Shown here: positions 27,301 through 38,600 of the stretch, in pieces | Layout: the number at the start of each line of letters is the position of its first letter | How positions within the stretch are numbered: position 1 is the first letter of the stretch | Assembly: GCF_047495875.1 (NCBI RefSeq) | Contig: NC_092460.1 | Coordinates: 38,726,054-38,790,053 of the forward strand | From: Pithys albifrons albifrons | Lineage: Eukaryota > Chordata > Aves > Passeriformes > Thamnophilidae | DNA length: 64,000 nucleotides | Reading direction: 5' to 3' | Position numbers and translations under genes: made by a program | Notes under the pieces: model-generated | What the model was told of the DNA's origin: nothing | Seen by the model: only the letters and a program-made list of their open reading frames with translations | Databases searched by the model: none

Positions 27301-30206
27301 AGTCAACCCACCAGAAGCCTTCCATGGTAGTGTTGTTTATCTCTGCTCACTGCTCTGCCTTGAAGCCTGCCTTCACAAGTGGAGGAGAGAAGGAGCTACA
27401 GGAGTGCAGATTGCCTGGCCTTAAAAGGAGATTTCCAGTATGGAAATGTTGTGCATAGCCTGACTTTGCTGGTTGCTAAATGAAGGGGAAAATATACAAA
27501 TGGGCAGGGACACTCACACAGATGTTCTTAAGGGAACCTTTACACACCCTTCTTCTTTCTTCTAAAAACATATTACCACTCTTCCCCTTTCAATGACATC
27601 AAAGTCCTAATTTCTATGACTTCAGTAAAGGATTATATTCTGAGACCAAAATGCTGAGTCCTCTCCAGTAAGGGGAGTAGCTAAATCTTATGCATCATCC
27701 TGTAGATGGACTGTTTTTCCTCTGCGCAGCTTCTAAAGGTGGGGTATAGTATTAAGATGCTTGTCTGCAGACATAAGGGCAATAATCTGACTGGAGCCAG
27801 TCAGTCCATGACCTCAAGTGCACCATTGGAAAACTACACCTCAAGCCTTGCCCTCATTCTTACTCCACCCTCTGCAGAACAAATCACACCACTCCAGTTT
27901 CATAAGTCTGGGAGGCTACTTACCCACTCTGGCTATAGCGCTGTCAGCAGCTTTTGGGAGAACTGAGTTAGATATTGTGGGATAGCTTTAAGACAAAAAT
28001 CTGTCTTCTGACTTGTTTTAATATTACCTTGAGTGCTTCTCTTTGCTTTTCACATTTCCCTTTCCTAGCTTGACAGCACATCTGAATGAGTTTGCATGGT
28101 GTTTATCAAGAACAGCATTATGACTAACATATTTTCACAGGTCACAAAACAACTTATATCAGTCCAGCTAATTATCTCTTTTCTGTGGTACGTTTTTTAA
28201 AACATGGAATATTTATTCAGTTTTCTTATCTACTGGAATTTGTGATGTGCAGACAAAGACATACCACAAAGGAATTCATTATGAAAACCACAATACACTG
28301 ATCTTTATTTGTTCACAAAAACACTCAAAATTAATTTATCCTAAGGGATAAAAAGAGGCAAAGAGAGCAAACTGAAAGAAGATGAAGATAAGGCTGACTG
28401 AAAGAGACAGACCAAAGCTTTGCCCAACATCTAGATCTGGCACTTCACCCTGCAGATAGTCAGCTGACTTGTACTTTCAGACTCTTTTTTACATTGATGG
28501 CATTAGACTGACTTCCATCCATTTCCTACCAGCTTAGAGAAGCCATAACCTGCCTTATGACACACCTCATGTCAGGTAAATCTCTATCAGCCCTTGCAGG
28601 ACTGGAGCAGGGCTTTGCTCTGTAACAGTCCCTCAAGGCTGTTGGCAGTGGGCTGTAACAGCATAACCCAGAGGCAGGACCACAGAGCTGGGAGGTCATC
28701 CTGCTCATCCTTTGCCCAAGGCACGCTGCCTGCATCCCTGTCCTTCCTGGTACATGTTTACCAAGGCTATTCTTATAGGTCTCTACAACTGTCCAGGTAA
28801 TCAAATCCAGGTCTTCATTTTTCTCTGTCATTAGAAAGTGAAAAGTACTTTATCTGCACATTTCTCACTCTAGTTTATCATATCACGCACGCAAATGGAG
28901 AACGGCGCATCCTTTCTCTCCTTTTGGTTGCCTTTTTGGTACATGTGGAATCATGTTCTTTCTTTAGTGTTCCTTTTTCAGATTAAACCACCAGAGATGA
29001 GTAGCTTTTTTTTGGAGGCCATTTCTCTAAAATCTGTGATCAGACCCTCTGCTCTCCTGCACTTCCTCTGATACTCCAAGCTACTGGACCAAGGACACCA
29101 CTCAAACACTGATCTAAAGATATAGGAATGCGGGGAGAAATAGAGTGAAGGAATTGTTCAACACATCAATCAATCTCTACTCCCTGTTACACAACCCAGG
29201 CTGGCATTTGCCTGTTGAAAACCATGGTATTGCTGGCATTGTGTTCAGCTGGAATTGAATACATCACTTGCAAGCTTTTCTCTGCAGAACTGCTGTCTTG
29301 CTGATTCATTCCCATTTCTCATGCCTGCAGTTAATTACTGCTAGGGGTAGTTTCTGGCAGTTGTTGCAATGCATCCTGTATTTTCAGCTCATTTCTGTAT
29401 GACCAATTTAAATTCTAATCCTGTCCTTCAGCACACTTGCAGTCCCTCCCAAACCGTCATGTACAAATGCAAAAAATGTGTCAACAAGAACATATAGAAT
29501 CAAAGCTGTTTCTACCTTTATGCTGGTTTTAGGTTGCAAGCAATAGGACAAAATAAAGCCCTCAGAAGGCAGTGGTGTGCATTCCCACTGTCACTGGGTA
29601 GAGGGAAGTATTTCAGGGCTGAATATGGGCACATCACTTAGGCATATACTTTCTTTCTCTTGATCTCTACCATGCAGAGAACTGAGACAATCCTGAAACA
29701 CATTATCCAATATGCAGAGCCTTGGAGCTCCAATTGTTATAGAATAGGGATGTTTCTCATGGTTGGCTTATGTGTTCTTTCACTTATCACACTTGTGATC
29801 TGAAATTTTATTATAAAAATTTAAAAATACTATTCTAAAAGAAGTCTGCACTTGGAAGACTAAAAATATTTTATTAGTCCCATGTTTTTCTCCAAAAACT
29901 TTCTTTACCTTTCATTGCAGACAAAACTCTACTGATTCTGAAAAATATTTTGCCAGAAGGACTGATGTGGTATCCAGATCTTGCAAATAAGTCTTTATTA
30001 TTTTGTTCTGCCCTTGGTTTGCCATTTATCTCAGTGGAATTCCCACCTGCTTCTTCCAGATGCTGCCAACAGAGATTCATAGGAGCTCTACTAACTTTTA
30101 AAGTGCTAGTTAATGTCATTCTAAAAAGCCACTTGTTTTCATCTTACTGGCATCAATCGAAGAAAGCAGCACTCCTCTTTTCAGCAGCTCATTATATCTT
30201 ATTTAG
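24383..30206. other. Intergenic, with a GC-rich patch near 26 kb
   Basis: Mostly AT-rich intergenic DNA. At about 26000-26460 composition becomes clearly GC-richer and several frames stay open on both strands, including 174 codons at 26057-26581 on plus and 104 codons at 26132-26446 on minus. The plus protein is unrecognised. A pyrimidine tract ending in TCTTTCCCAG (about 26131-26142) and a donor-like CCAGGTAGGC (about 26288) would bracket a possible ~145-bp exon, but this is only suggestive. Confidence 0.5.
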
Positions 30207-30322
30207 GCAGTTAAATGCCACCCTGATGCCTGATCCCATCAGATCTCAGAAGCTAAGCAGGGTCGGCTTTGGTTAGCACTTGGATGGGAGACCTCCTGGG
30301 AACACCAGGTGCTGTACGTTCT
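30207..30322 (+). pseudogene. 5S rRNA-derived sequence (pseudogene or SINE head)
   Basis: About 116 nt aligns end to end with vertebrate 5S rRNA (about 120 nt). Both internal Pol III promoter blocks are readable: the A-box region AGCTAAGCAGGGTCG is intact at 30251-30265. The C-box region TGGATGGGAGACCTCCTG at 30281-30298 has one change from the usual sequence. The first ~40 nt has diverged, mostly by C-to-T/G-to-A changes at former CpGs (for example CCGATCTCGTCTGATCTCGG has become TGATCCCATCAGATCTCAG). No TTTT terminator follows, unlike a functional 5S gene. It is therefore either a dispersed 5S pseudogene or the 5S-derived head of a SINE. I cannot identify a known SINE body downstream. Confidence 0.85.
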
Positions 30323-30564
30323 AGTCCTGAGGACTTCACTGTTGTTGTCCAAGCTTGCTTGGCTGTGGCAGATGAACCTTAGAAGTTAAAGGGTGGAGCC
30401 AGTTTAGCGCATGCTGTGCCTCACCTTAAAAAATCCACTGTGCAGGCTCGACACACCTATGTGGGTAAAACCCTTCCCAAACCTTCGTTTGTGAAGCCTC
30501 GCCATGATAATGATGACATCTTGCTAAAATACACGCCTGAAAAATACATAAATTAAGTCCAAAA
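30323..30564. other. Linker between 5S-like sequence and CCTT tract
   Basis: A 242-bp sequence of mixed composition, including CTTGCTTGGCTGTGGCAG and CCATGATAATGATGACATC. It is not recognised as a tRNA-type or core SINE domain. It contains no T4 run. It may be the body of the same retroposed unit as the 5S head. Confidence 0.4.
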
Positions 30565-31604
30565 TTCCTTCCTTCCTTCCTTCCTTCCTTCCTTCCTTCC
30601 TTCCTTCCTTCCTTCCTTCCTTCCTTCCTTCCTTCCTTCCTTCCTTCCTTCCTTCCTTCCTTCCTTCCTTCCTTCCTTCCTTCCTTCCTTCCTTCCTTCC
30701 TTCCTTCCTTCCTTCCTTCCTTCCTTCCTTCCTTCCTTCCTTCCTTCCTTCCTTCCTTCCTTCCTTCCTTCCTTCCTTCCTTCCTTCCTTCCTTCCTTCC
30801 TTCCTTCCTTCCTTCCTTCCTTCCTTCCTTCCTTCCTTCCTTCCTTCCTTCCTTCCTTCCTTCCTTCCTTCCTTCCTTCCTTCCTTCCTTCCTTCCTTCC
30901 TTCCTTCCTTCCTTCCTTCCTTCCTTCCTTCCTTCCTTCCTTCCTTCCTTCCTTCCTTCCTTCCTTCCTTCCTTCCTTCCTTCCTTCCTTCCTTCCTTCC
31001 TTCCTTCCTTCCTTCCTTCCTTCCTTCCTTCCTTCCTTCCTTCCTTCCTTCCTTCCTTCCTTCCTTCCTTCCTTCCTTCCTTCCTTCCTTCCTTCCTTCC
31101 TTCCTTCCTTCCTTCCTTCCTTCCTTCCTTCCTTCCTTCCTTCCTTCCTTCCTTCCTTCCTTCCTTCCTTCCTTCCTTCCTTCCTTCCTTCCTTCCTTCC
31201 TTCCTTCCTTCCTTCCTCCCTTCCTCCCTCCCTCCCTCCCTTCCTTCCTCCCTCCCTTCCTCCCTTCCTCCCTTCCTCCCTTCCTCCCTTCCTCCCTCCC
31301 TCCCTCCCTCCCTCCCTTCCTCCCTTCCTCCCTTCCTCCCTTCCTCCCTTCCTCCCTCCCTCCCTCCCTCCCTCCCTCCCTCCCTCCCTCCCTCCCTCCC
31401 TCCCTCCCTCCCTCCCTCCCTCCCTCCCTCCCCCCTCCATTCCCCCCTCCCTCCCTCCCTCCCTCCCCCCTCCCTCCCTTCCCCCTCCATTCCCCCTCCC
31501 TCCCTCCCTCCCTCCCTCCCTCCCCCCTCCCGCCCTCCCCCCTCCCCCCCCCCCTCCCCTCCCCCTCTTTCTCTCTTTCCCTCATTCACTTTCTCTCTCT
31601 TTTT
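30565..31604. repeat. Giant (CCTT)n/(CCCT)n polypyrimidine tract
   Basis: From 30565 to about 31216 the plus strand is uninterrupted CCTT, about 163 perfect units. It then becomes mixed CCTT/CCCT and finally nearly pure CCCT and poly-C-rich sequence. No purine occurs between 30565 and 31438 (874 nt), with isolated A or G at 31439, 31489, 31532 and 31584. On the minus strand this is (GGAA)n running out of (GGGA)n. The Gly/Arg/Lys/Glu frames of 295-394 codons here are repeat translations. The sharp change from perfect CCTT to CCCT implies a sequence gradient caused by point mutation followed by expansion. Confidence 0.98.
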
Positions 31605-31901
31605 CCTCACCCCCAGCTAGAGGGAAGGAGAGGAGTTTTTTGATCTGTGTAAGAACAGCCCAAATGCAGAGTGGGTGAGCAGCATCATCAAATGATGACC
31701 ATGACAATCCAACTTTGTTTGGCAACAACCTTGATTTTGAGCCAAATAAGGGGAGAGGCTGAAAAGAAGCAGATCCTTTGAGGTGGGATAATGCTTTTTA
31801 TCATGCCAATGTGCTCCCTTACACAACTGGCTCAGGTCCTCTCCCCTCCCCTGGAAAGTACATGGCCATTCCCAGGTAGGTCTGATGATTTTCATCCCTT
31901 C
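31605..31901. other. Intergenic spacer before LTR
   Basis: About 300 bp of ordinary sequence with no recognised gene. A 92-codon minus frame at 31617-31895 is unrecognised. Confidence 0.5.
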
Positions 31902-32408
31902 TGTAGGGACATAAGTGGCTCAACTCTGCAGGCATGAGAAACAGTGGTCATACCTAGAAGGGCCCATAAACCATCAAAGACCTATGAAATGCCCCAAGAA
32001 TAATTTCTGGGCCTTCCCCCAGAGGACTGTGTAGTATTCACAGTGTTGGAACAAAGAGGGTAAAACTCCCCCAGCCAGGGGAGGTATCTGGTCATTCTAC
32101 CTGAATCTAAACATACATTAACCCACTGAACTTTGTGTTTCAAGGAGCTTTCCCCACCCCTGAGAGATCAAGACTGTGACCATCACTTTGACCAATGGAC
32201 ACTCAAATTGCAACCGGATCCATGGATTGTGATCCCTTTCCTCCCCACTATCTACTCTTATGCTTTCTTTCCCTTTCTTTCTTTTCCTTATATATTTTCT
32301 TAAGTGATATCTTTATACTTTTATATTATTATATTTCTATAGATAATAGCCAAAATGGCTGCACACCTCCTTTCCATTGCAATCAAATTGTTCTAAAATA
32401 AACCTGCC

Positions 32409-32409
<1 letters not shown>
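31902..32409 (+). mobile_element. Degenerate LTR related to the one at 14020
   Basis: It starts near TGTAGGGACATAAGTGG and ends AAAATAAACCTGCCA, with AATAAA at 32397-32402 as a polyadenylation-type signal. Several blocks match the better-preserved LTR at 14020-14747 in the same order. They are a GGGCC...CCATCAA block; GTAAAACTCCCCCAGCCAGG then GGAGGT (the other has GTGGAACTCCCTGCCCTGGG then GGAGGT); CTACCTGAATCT (the other has CCACCTGAACCT); and ACTGTGACCATCACTTT (the other has ACTGCGACCATCATTTG). No target-site duplication could be found and no internal retroviral genes adjoin it. It appears older than the first copy. Confidence 0.6.
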
Positions 32410-32439
<30 letters not shown>

Positions 32440-32479
32440 CACGCGCACGTGCACACACACACACATATATATACATATG
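32408..32479. repeat. 72-bp alternating purine-pyrimidine run (TA/CA/CG)
   Basis: About 12 TA units pass into CACACACGCGCACGTGCACACAC and back into TATATA. Every step alternates purine and pyrimidine. It begins exactly where the LTR ends, so the original tail may have seeded the microsatellite. It includes the palindrome GCACGTGC with a CACGTG E-box core. Confidence 0.95.
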
Positions 32480-32617
32480 AACATCAGTCATTCAGTGTCA
32501 TTTCACTCTAATTCGTCCCAAGGGATCTATTAACAAGAAACTCAGTTACCCTGCCTTTAGAGGCAGGTTGTAACACGAGTGACCAAGCTGGTAAGAATGG
32601 ACAGTAAACGCCACACT

Positions 32618-32676
32618 GTCTCTCTCTCTCCCTCTCTCATTCTCTCTCTCTCTCTTTCCCTCTCCCCTTTTCCTCT
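32618..32676. repeat. (CT)n-rich low-complexity tract
   Basis: An interrupted CT dinucleotide tract grading into CCCCTTTTCCTCTC. It lies about 140 bp beyond the alternating purine-pyrimidine run. Confidence 0.9.
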
Positions 32677-35600
32677 CAGTTTCATTTGATTTGAGACTTT
32701 ACAAATTCATAAAAAAGAGATTTGGTTCTTCACTCCCTATACCAGACATTTTCCTTTGCAATAGCTCAAAGAGGAAAATTAATGTCCCAGACTTATCTAT
32801 ATTTAAGTTAAGTGTTTCTGTTAAACCTAGCTAATATATGCTAACTGTTTTTGGGTAATTTTACTTTTTTTCCCACTTTTCTTACATAAAGGTAGGTATT
32901 GCCAATATGTCAGCCAGCAAAACATTCACAAAAAAAAAAAAAAAAAGGCAGCTCGAGTGTCTCTACTTTGCAAAGGACAAACAAGAACCACTGATTTCCA
33001 AAGCAGCATTTCTTATAAAACAAGCTGATTAAGTGAGACACAGATGCAATAAAAGACTGCCATCTGCCTTCCTGTTTTAAATTTTGTGGTAAATTCTGAG
33101 AGCCTGTATCTCTCATTTATGCATACACACACACTGATGAATCATAGCTGCAAGGCAAATGGGGAGTACATGAGCATTATTAATTTGATAAAACAAAATA
33201 AAACATGAAAAAAAATTCCTTGTGTTATGTTTGAAGGGACCTTTATCTTTTGTTTGAACTTCAAACAGAGCTAATGCCAAGTAACCCAACCTTAATTTAG
33301 CATGAAAATCACTAATATCCAGTCCCTCAAAAAATGATCCTCAATCAGCATTCCCTGCACGATCTTTGCAAAAGTCAGTGGAAATTTTTTTGTTGCTGTT
33401 TCCTACTTGTGAATATGCTTTACAACAGATATTTATCCTGTGTCCTCAACCTCCAGAGCCTTTCATCATTATCTCTGAAAAGGAAATCAAGAGGAAAAAC
33501 ATGACTGCTGCAATCTCATTACTTTATAATTGTCATTCTCTTCTGCAACTCCCTTCACCAAAAGAGCATTTCACTCATCACTGGATTTTCACCAAAAGAG
33601 CATTTCACTCATCACTGGATTGCTCAGATCATTTGTAACTTCTAAAATATTATTAGTACCTAACAGTTGCTCAGTTAAGCTCAGGCTTATCAGAAGAGGA
33701 GAAAAAAACTGAGGGAGGCACCTGGGTTTAGTCCCAGCACAAGCACCAGTGCTGGTGCAAAAGCTGCCAGATTGTGACTTTTGGTCATGCTGTTTTCCAG
33801 TTTCCCACCGGTAAACAGGCACCTATGGGGACATAACTCCTCCACCATCTCTAGTCTGGAGTAGGAACCTTCTTTAAGTAATAGCTGTGACTCAAATGAG
33901 CAGGGAATCAGCTCTCCATCATGTAGAAGCTGCTATCTACAACTGAATCATGAATTTATCCTTATCACTGCTTATGCTTTAGTTTGTATAACTGTTAGCT
34001 GTAATCAAGAGGAATTTTTGTGAAATCATTTGCATGCAAAGAAACACAAAAGCAATATTAAGAAGAACAGTCTGTCGTATATTTCAAAATATTTATAGGG
34101 TTTTTTTCAATGCCTAAATTTAGTGTACTGAGATGTTTTGGCTAGAAGTCAACACTCCGATCAAACTTTTTTAAAAACAGAAAGAAAAATGTGTATATTG
34201 CTGCAATTTTAAATCTAAGAAGCAATTTGACACAACAATACAAAATCTTTGACAGATGCATCAGTTCCCTGTTAAAAGGAGAAAAAGACCACAACTCTGC
34301 ACACTTTACAAGCTGCTTATGCAATGACATCCAGCAAACTGCTAACAGTGGAAGTGTAAGAAATCTGGAGCTGGATGAAACATCAAGTACCTTACAGATA
34401 ACACCGAGCTTGGTTGAAGGGACAGAACATCTCTCTCACCACAACACAGCAACAGTCCATTATTGCTTTTCATCTTTCAACTCCCTAATGTAACTATGAT
34501 TGTAGACCAAACTGCACAATCTTTCCTTAGATGGCAAATTAAGCAGCTCCTGTTTCAAGCTATTCTATTTGCCATGTCCAGTGCACAAAGGTCTTTCCTG
34601 GTAGCTGGTGTGGATGGGTGTAACGTAGTAAGCAAGATGAGAAAAAGAGGCTTGGGTTTGCCGTGTTGTTTAAACTCGAAGTTTAATTGTATCTGGTTGC
34701 TGAGATGCACATTGCTTTTTAAAACTGTAAATAGAGACTGGCTGCTCAAACAGTAGCTGCAGAAGCCTGCTGACAATTTCATCTGGTGACAGGAGCTAGT
34801 TTCAAAGAAGATTAGTCACTGCTATTGAGAATATTAATTAAGAACTCCCTCTTTCTGCCTGCAGATTACAAAGGTTTACTGGCAGTCCCACTAACCCAAA
34901 CAAACCAGGCTTGCTTTAACCATCCATTTGCAGAAAAGAAGTCTTCTAACATCTTCTGGACCCAATTTACCACCAGCTTCTTTTAGCTGCAGCAAGCTGC
35001 AGAAAGGAATATGACTCTTTAAAGACTGATTTTAGCCAAGGAAACTATGTTAAGGAAGAGCTACATCATATATTAACTGGGATTTCCATTCAGTTCTAAT
35101 TAGGCTGCATAAAAATGTCTCCAAACATATTTAACTTGTATGGAGGGGCATAATGTTCAAGGCTTAAAATTTTAATTTATGGCTTTGGGTGGGTGCCTGA
35201 TACTTCTAATGTTTAATGAATCTGTCCTCACTTGGCAATTTGCCATTGGTGATCACAGAGTTTGTGTACGCCCCTAGGTATTTATATCTGTAAAATTGAT
35301 AGTGTGTGAAATGTCTTATATTTGACAAAACAAGGCTATTTTATTTTCTTCTGAAATGACATAATGACTCCTGCAGGATATGCGGTCAGTTGAAGATTCG
35401 CAATTTTTCATATTAAGGAGTTCTATATATTATTTTTGACAGCCAATGTTTTATTTTTGTGAAAGATTCAGAGTCTGGTTAGTAGTTGCATTTTGCTTAA
35501 GTCTCACACTGGAAGCTCCCTGGGACGGGGCTATCTTTGTGTTGCAACACAATTGAAACAATAAATTTAAAAACTTCTGTAAAATGTGTTTTTTCCATTA

Positions 35601-38439
35601 ATTGTACAGATGGTGGTTTGCTAAAAATACACACAGAAATTAAAGTGGCACAAAAGCTAGTAAGAGTAAACACAGAAAACCCTCTTTGTCTAAGTGCAAA
35701 AAGAAAGGAACAAGAGAGCAAAAAACTCCTGGATTATTAATAATAATAATAAAAAAAAGGAAAATCCTTTGTTACTCAAGCAGACTTTTAAAAATATCTT
35801 TATTTTTTCCTTTCAAATACCACCAATGACATATTAAAGTAAAATTTTACCCCCTTGCCAATAACTACTTAAAACCTACAGTGCTAAAAAAAGACAGGAA
35901 AACAAAATCAGGAAGGCAATCATATATGAAAACAAAACCAATCTAAAGTCCACTGGATACAGTCTGAGGGTTCAGTGCTGGTACAACAAGTCTTTTGAAG
36001 GTCTCCCAATTCAGCTACAGTTAAGAAAACGAAGGTGTTGTCAACCCCTCTGTACTGCTCTGGCTTTTGTAGATGAACCACCACAAAAATTCAAAGCACT
36101 TGCACTTTCAGTGTCTGCTCAGGTTCACCTAGCTGTACAAGTAAACTTGTTTGTGTCCCATCTAACACAGTTACACTGACAAATCTAGCAAATCCAAGAG
36201 TTATTCTCTGTGCATTAACAGTCTCCCTTGTATTCTCTGTGAAAGGAAACAATAATTTAAAGGAGACACCTTTTAGAAATGGCATCTACCAAGACTATTT
36301 TTTTCTTGGTGGTTGCTAAACCTAACACAGGACTAGTCTGGGCTTGTCTGTGAATAATTAGCAGGTAGAAGAGCGAGTTTATTCTGATGCTAATGTGCAG
36401 CAACTGTGGCCTACATTACAGCAAATACAAATACCCCTTCTGAGTGTCCACATGCCTATTATTTTTATTATGCCTAATCTCTTGTATAAAACAGAATAGA
36501 AAATTGTAATTAGTGTCCCTCACTTGTTATCTTTTTTGGACTGTCAGGAAAAGTCATATAAATCAAAAGCTTAGAGCTCCTTTTTCTAACAACTCTGTTT
36601 CCCTTCCTCTCTAATTTCCCACTTCCTGAGCATGATAGAGTCCTGGATATTTTTAACAACTTTTTTTCTCCTACATCTTCCTTCTTCTTGATAGCTCCCC
36701 TTCTCTGGGGATCCTCCATCCTTCTGGTTGAAGCATGGTCCAGTTTGCTCAGAGCCGAGGAGTCCTTCTGGGAGGTCAGTTTGAGGGAGTACTGCTGTCA
36801 GATGTGAAGCTCTATCTACATGGGCTGAGGAAACTAAACTAAGCTCCCTGACCTCACACACTGGGGTAAGGGTTTCTCTAAAGAAACTAGTCAACATTTG
36901 TCAGTTTAGATCAGTGGTGGTAACACATTTTCCTATAGAGTAGGAGGTTTAGGCAAGACTTTTGGTTTGTTAAGGTGGAGAGAGTTCGTGGGGGTATGGT
37001 GGCTCCAGGGAAGCTTTTAGACCAACATGTTTTCCTGTTTGTTTGATGCCATCTACTGTTGCTCTTCTGGCCAAAACCTGTTGCATCATTTGCTACCTCT
37101 ACTCTTAGAGGTTGTTCTGAAATTTAATTCAAAAGTCAGCAGTTTTCACTTTTTCTTCACTTTTGCAGCAATTTTACCTCCCAAGAAGTGATTTTTGTTC
37201 CCTAATGGGATCCTGTCTGCACCACTCTACTTTTCACCTCCTTTGAAACCTTCTTTGCATCAACCTTAATGTGTTTGTGACCCCATATCAGAGTTTATCC
37301 TTGAACTTGCCAGCTCAGAATAACTGAAATTAATATTGTAAACTTAAAAACACTGTCATAATATCTGTCCACTGAAGTTGATCTTCTGCATTAATTTGTC
37401 CTCTTTACACATGAAATCTTTCTTCTTACACAGGATCGGGTATTTGAGTTAAGCATCACGGAGGTGATGGATTTTTTTGGCCTGGCAGCTTTAGCTTATT
37501 GATTTGGCTCACTGTGACAGTTTGGTTACCTTGGCAGAAGAGCAACCCGTTTTGGCACTGCAAATGAGCTGCAGAAATTGTATAATATTTTCAGCCTCTG
37601 AGAGAATTTGACAGTTTGAGTGGTGCTCAGAGATACTGCTAACACACAAGGAAGGAGAAAATTACTGGTGTTTCTGGCTGTTTCTGTTCACTTAATAAAT
37701 GATTTAAAACTTCAAGGGTTTTTGTCAGAGCAAAATTTCACCTAAGTTAAATAATGATGTGCAAGAGGAATATAAGAGAAAGAATGTATATAAACAGACA
37801 TGCTTGGCATTAGAGCTTGGAAGAATCCTTCAGTATGTTCACAAAACACATGCAGACAGAAAACCATGTATACGTGCTGACACATGTGTTTGCACACATA
37901 CACTTCTCCAGGCCCCAACTGCCATACACATTTGTTTGAGGTTTTATGGGTCCCAGAAAATGCTACAAAATCAAATGAGATTACTGCAAAGAGATTCACA
38001 TTTTTGAGATACTATTTTCCCAGAGTGATATATTCACTTTCTGAATCAACATGCTCTCCATCCCAAGGGCCTGTTGGGTGGGGGGAGGGGAGGAGGGAGG
38101 AAGGGAAGGGAGAAAAAAGGAGTAGAGGAAAGACCACAAAGACTCCAGTACTCTCGCTTAATTTGATTAATTGAGTGATACTTAAATTGTGGTTTATATC
38201 CATACATATTTCTGTGCAAGTTAGACCAAAAAAAAGACACTGGAATAAGGATTATTTGTTAAATTCTACTATAAAGATTGCCTGCATGTTTGTATCTTTC
38301 ATAAACTCCTCTGACATAAAATAACTAGTGTTTCTGGAATATTTCAGTTTAGTACAGAGGTTTCACTGCTGAGCACAGCTTTTTTTTTCCCTTCTCTTTT
38401 CTCTGCCCTCCCCCCGCTTTCTTTTAGAGTCTGACTATA
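32677..38439. other. Intergenic, AT-rich, with enhancer-like texture
   Basis: No gene seen. A 17-nt A run lies at 32930-32946. A short inverted repeat GTTTGAACTTCAAAC sits at 33252-33266. The sequence at about 35040-35480 is evenly AT-rich without repeats and looks like conserved noncoding DNA. The frame of 103 codons at 36586-36897 (minus) is unrecognised. Confidence 0.5.
33554..33621. repeat. Perfect 34-bp tandem duplication
   Basis: The unit beginning TTCACCAAAAGAGCATTTCA occurs at 33554-33587 and again, identically, at 33588-33621. With no mismatch between the copies, the duplication is recent or gene-converted. Confidence 0.97.
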
Positions 38440-38600
38440 GGATAAAACCTCAGTGATTAGCTTCGTTGCCGGCAACAAGCCTGATTCTTTAAAGTAGCTG
38501 CTCTGCTTCTTAGCTTTGTTTTCATTATTATTTGCATTGTGCAGCAGATGACTAAGAGATAGTCAAAAGATCAAAGGTTTCCTTTGATGGTTTATATCAC
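38440..38600. promoter_or_regulatory. Candidate enhancer: X-box, octamer and TCF/LEF cluster
   Basis: Three textbook motif types occur within 125 bp. At 38465-38476 is the perfect palindrome GTTGCCGGCAAC, two RFX-type half-sites. At 38530-38537 is the POU octamer ATTTGCAT, next to ATTATTA. At 38570-38588 is ATCAAAGGTTTCCTTTGAT, an exact inverted pair of TCF/LEF sites with a 3-bp spacer. The surrounding sequence is free of repeats and of stop-free coding signal. Motif identities are established, but function as an enhancer is inference. Confidence 0.45.

Noticed and set aside
30426..31610. 394-, 353- and 295-codon frames rich in Gly/Arg/Lys/Glu
   Set aside because: They are translations of the CCTT/CCCT microsatellite in three frames. 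All frames are open because the 4-bp unit lacks stop codons.
34330..34440. CR1-like phrase near CTTACAGATAACACCGAGC
   Set aside because: One phrase resembles the CR1 'gatgacaccaagctggg' block, but neighbouring blocks do not follow.
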